Origin: Agroathelia rolfsii
Lineage: Eukaryota > Basidiomycota > Agaricomycetes > Amylocorticiales > Amylocorticiaceae
Assembly (NCBI GenBank): GCA_018343915.1
Contig: JABRWF010000006.1
Coordinates: 434,001-498,000, forward strand
Direction of reading: 5' to 3'
Length of the DNA: 64,000 bases
Position numbers and translations under genes: made by a program. The notes under the pieces are model-generated. The model did no database searches and was not told the DNA's origin. It saw only the letters and a list, made by a program, of their open reading frames with translations. Position 1 is the stretch's first letter, and each line of letters opens with the position of its first letter. This document shows positions 63,601-64,000 of this stretch, one piece after another.

Positions 63601-64000
63601 CGGTGGTCTAGCAACGGGCATGAACAAGTCTCGCTCGGTCAAAACCAAATGGGCGATCGAATGGAATCGGAGTGCGTGCAAAACAAACCAGTGAGTGTGA
63701 TTCTCTTACACAATCAGAGTATATTTTACTTACGACAAATAGATTCAATCATCCAGAAACACGAGTCTTTGAGGGTAGTGTAAATCCATTCCTTGAGCGT
63801 GCACAGGCGATGTATCATGGGCGTGAGAAGAAGGCACCCGAAATGCCCATGCCTGGTGATGTGGACATCATTTTTGGGGGTAATTATGTGAATTCAATTG
63901 ATTCCTGTATTATGAGAGCTGATTCATACAATTCTTAGGACCGCCATGTCAAAGTTTCAGCAAAGCAAATAGATCAAAGGCTTGTCATCAAAAAAGTCAT
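60638..64000 (+). CDS. DNA (cytosine-5) methyltransferase, DNMT1 type (partial)
   Basis: Maintenance-type cytosine methyltransferase. Starts MASKSYRKRLPDSRSQS, an Arg/Ser-rich, probably nuclear-localised N-terminus, then a replication-foci (RFTS)-like region (ACYHFFDDEEFED, LVVPWPGDTDDIF, ATFWAHHRLMHLVL, EEPDITLEEFHELL), a Ser/Lys-rich low-complexity part (61830-61960, SSTSSSTSSSKSTS), BAH-type segments (WGDPDSNAPDGYYLSVFLDG; LRLYRTERVEEISISE), and the catalytic start: LELFAG|AGGLATGMNKSRSVK, motif I (AdoMet), and IIFGG|PPCQSFSKANRSK, motif IV with the catalytic Cys. Introns split both motifs, at 63539-63595 and 63879-63940. The gene runs past base 64000, so motifs VI-X are not visible. Confidence 0.9.

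Overview
The window is nuclear DNA from a filamentous basidiomycete, most likely an Agaricomycete. Nearly every gene is split by many short introns of about 50-65 nt with GT...AG ends. Genes lie close together on both strands, the protein families are fungal, and the repertoire fits mushroom-forming fungi (a CE16 esterase, a multi-TM orphan family, a DNMT1-type methyltransferase with BAH region). I cannot name the species from the sequence alone.

Layout. 1-25.7 kb is mostly housekeeping: a SIT4/PP6-associated SAPS protein (-, cut by the left edge), AP-2 mu (-), a secreted CE16 GDSL esterase (+), mitochondrial ribosomal protein mL54 (-), acetolactate synthase ILV2 (+), an FAH-family hydrolase (-), a cytochrome P450 with an in-frame stop (+), the very large PI 4-kinase STT4 (-), and an unrecognised single-TM protein (-). 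25.7-30.3 kb is gene-poor. It holds two decayed tandem copies of one unknown gene and a 265-bp TA-flanked MITE. 30.3-39 kb carries an acyl-CoA oxidase-like enzyme (+), a candidate APC15 subunit (+), the Rag GTPase Gtr1 (+), a Gre2-like reductase (-) and a broken class-3 aldehyde dehydrogenase (-). 39.7-48.1 kb has two paralogous vacuolar Ca2+/H+ exchangers in direct orientation, with a decayed ThrE/PRM10-like fragment between them. 48.5-53 kb has a histidine phosphatase with two unusually long introns and a multi-TM orphan. 53.3-64 kb is again housekeeping: PLAA/Doa1 (-), MCM7 (-) and, diverging from MCM7, a DNMT1-type cytosine methyltransferase (+) cut by the right edge.

How the genes relate. 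There is no operon-like or convincing metabolic cluster. The main functional links are regulatory. MCM7 and the DNMT1-type gene share a 248-bp divergent promoter with an overlapping pair of MCB-like (ACGCG/ACGCGT) sites, fitting joint S-phase expression. The mL54/ILV2 divergent promoter carries three TGACTC (Gcn4/Cpc1-type) sites. Several accessory genes (P450, aldehyde dehydrogenase, ThrE-like, the duplicated unknown gene) show inactivating changes, so this locus looks like a stable core interleaved with decaying accessory genes. I found no convincing new multi-gene system, and no tRNA, rRNA or CRISPR.
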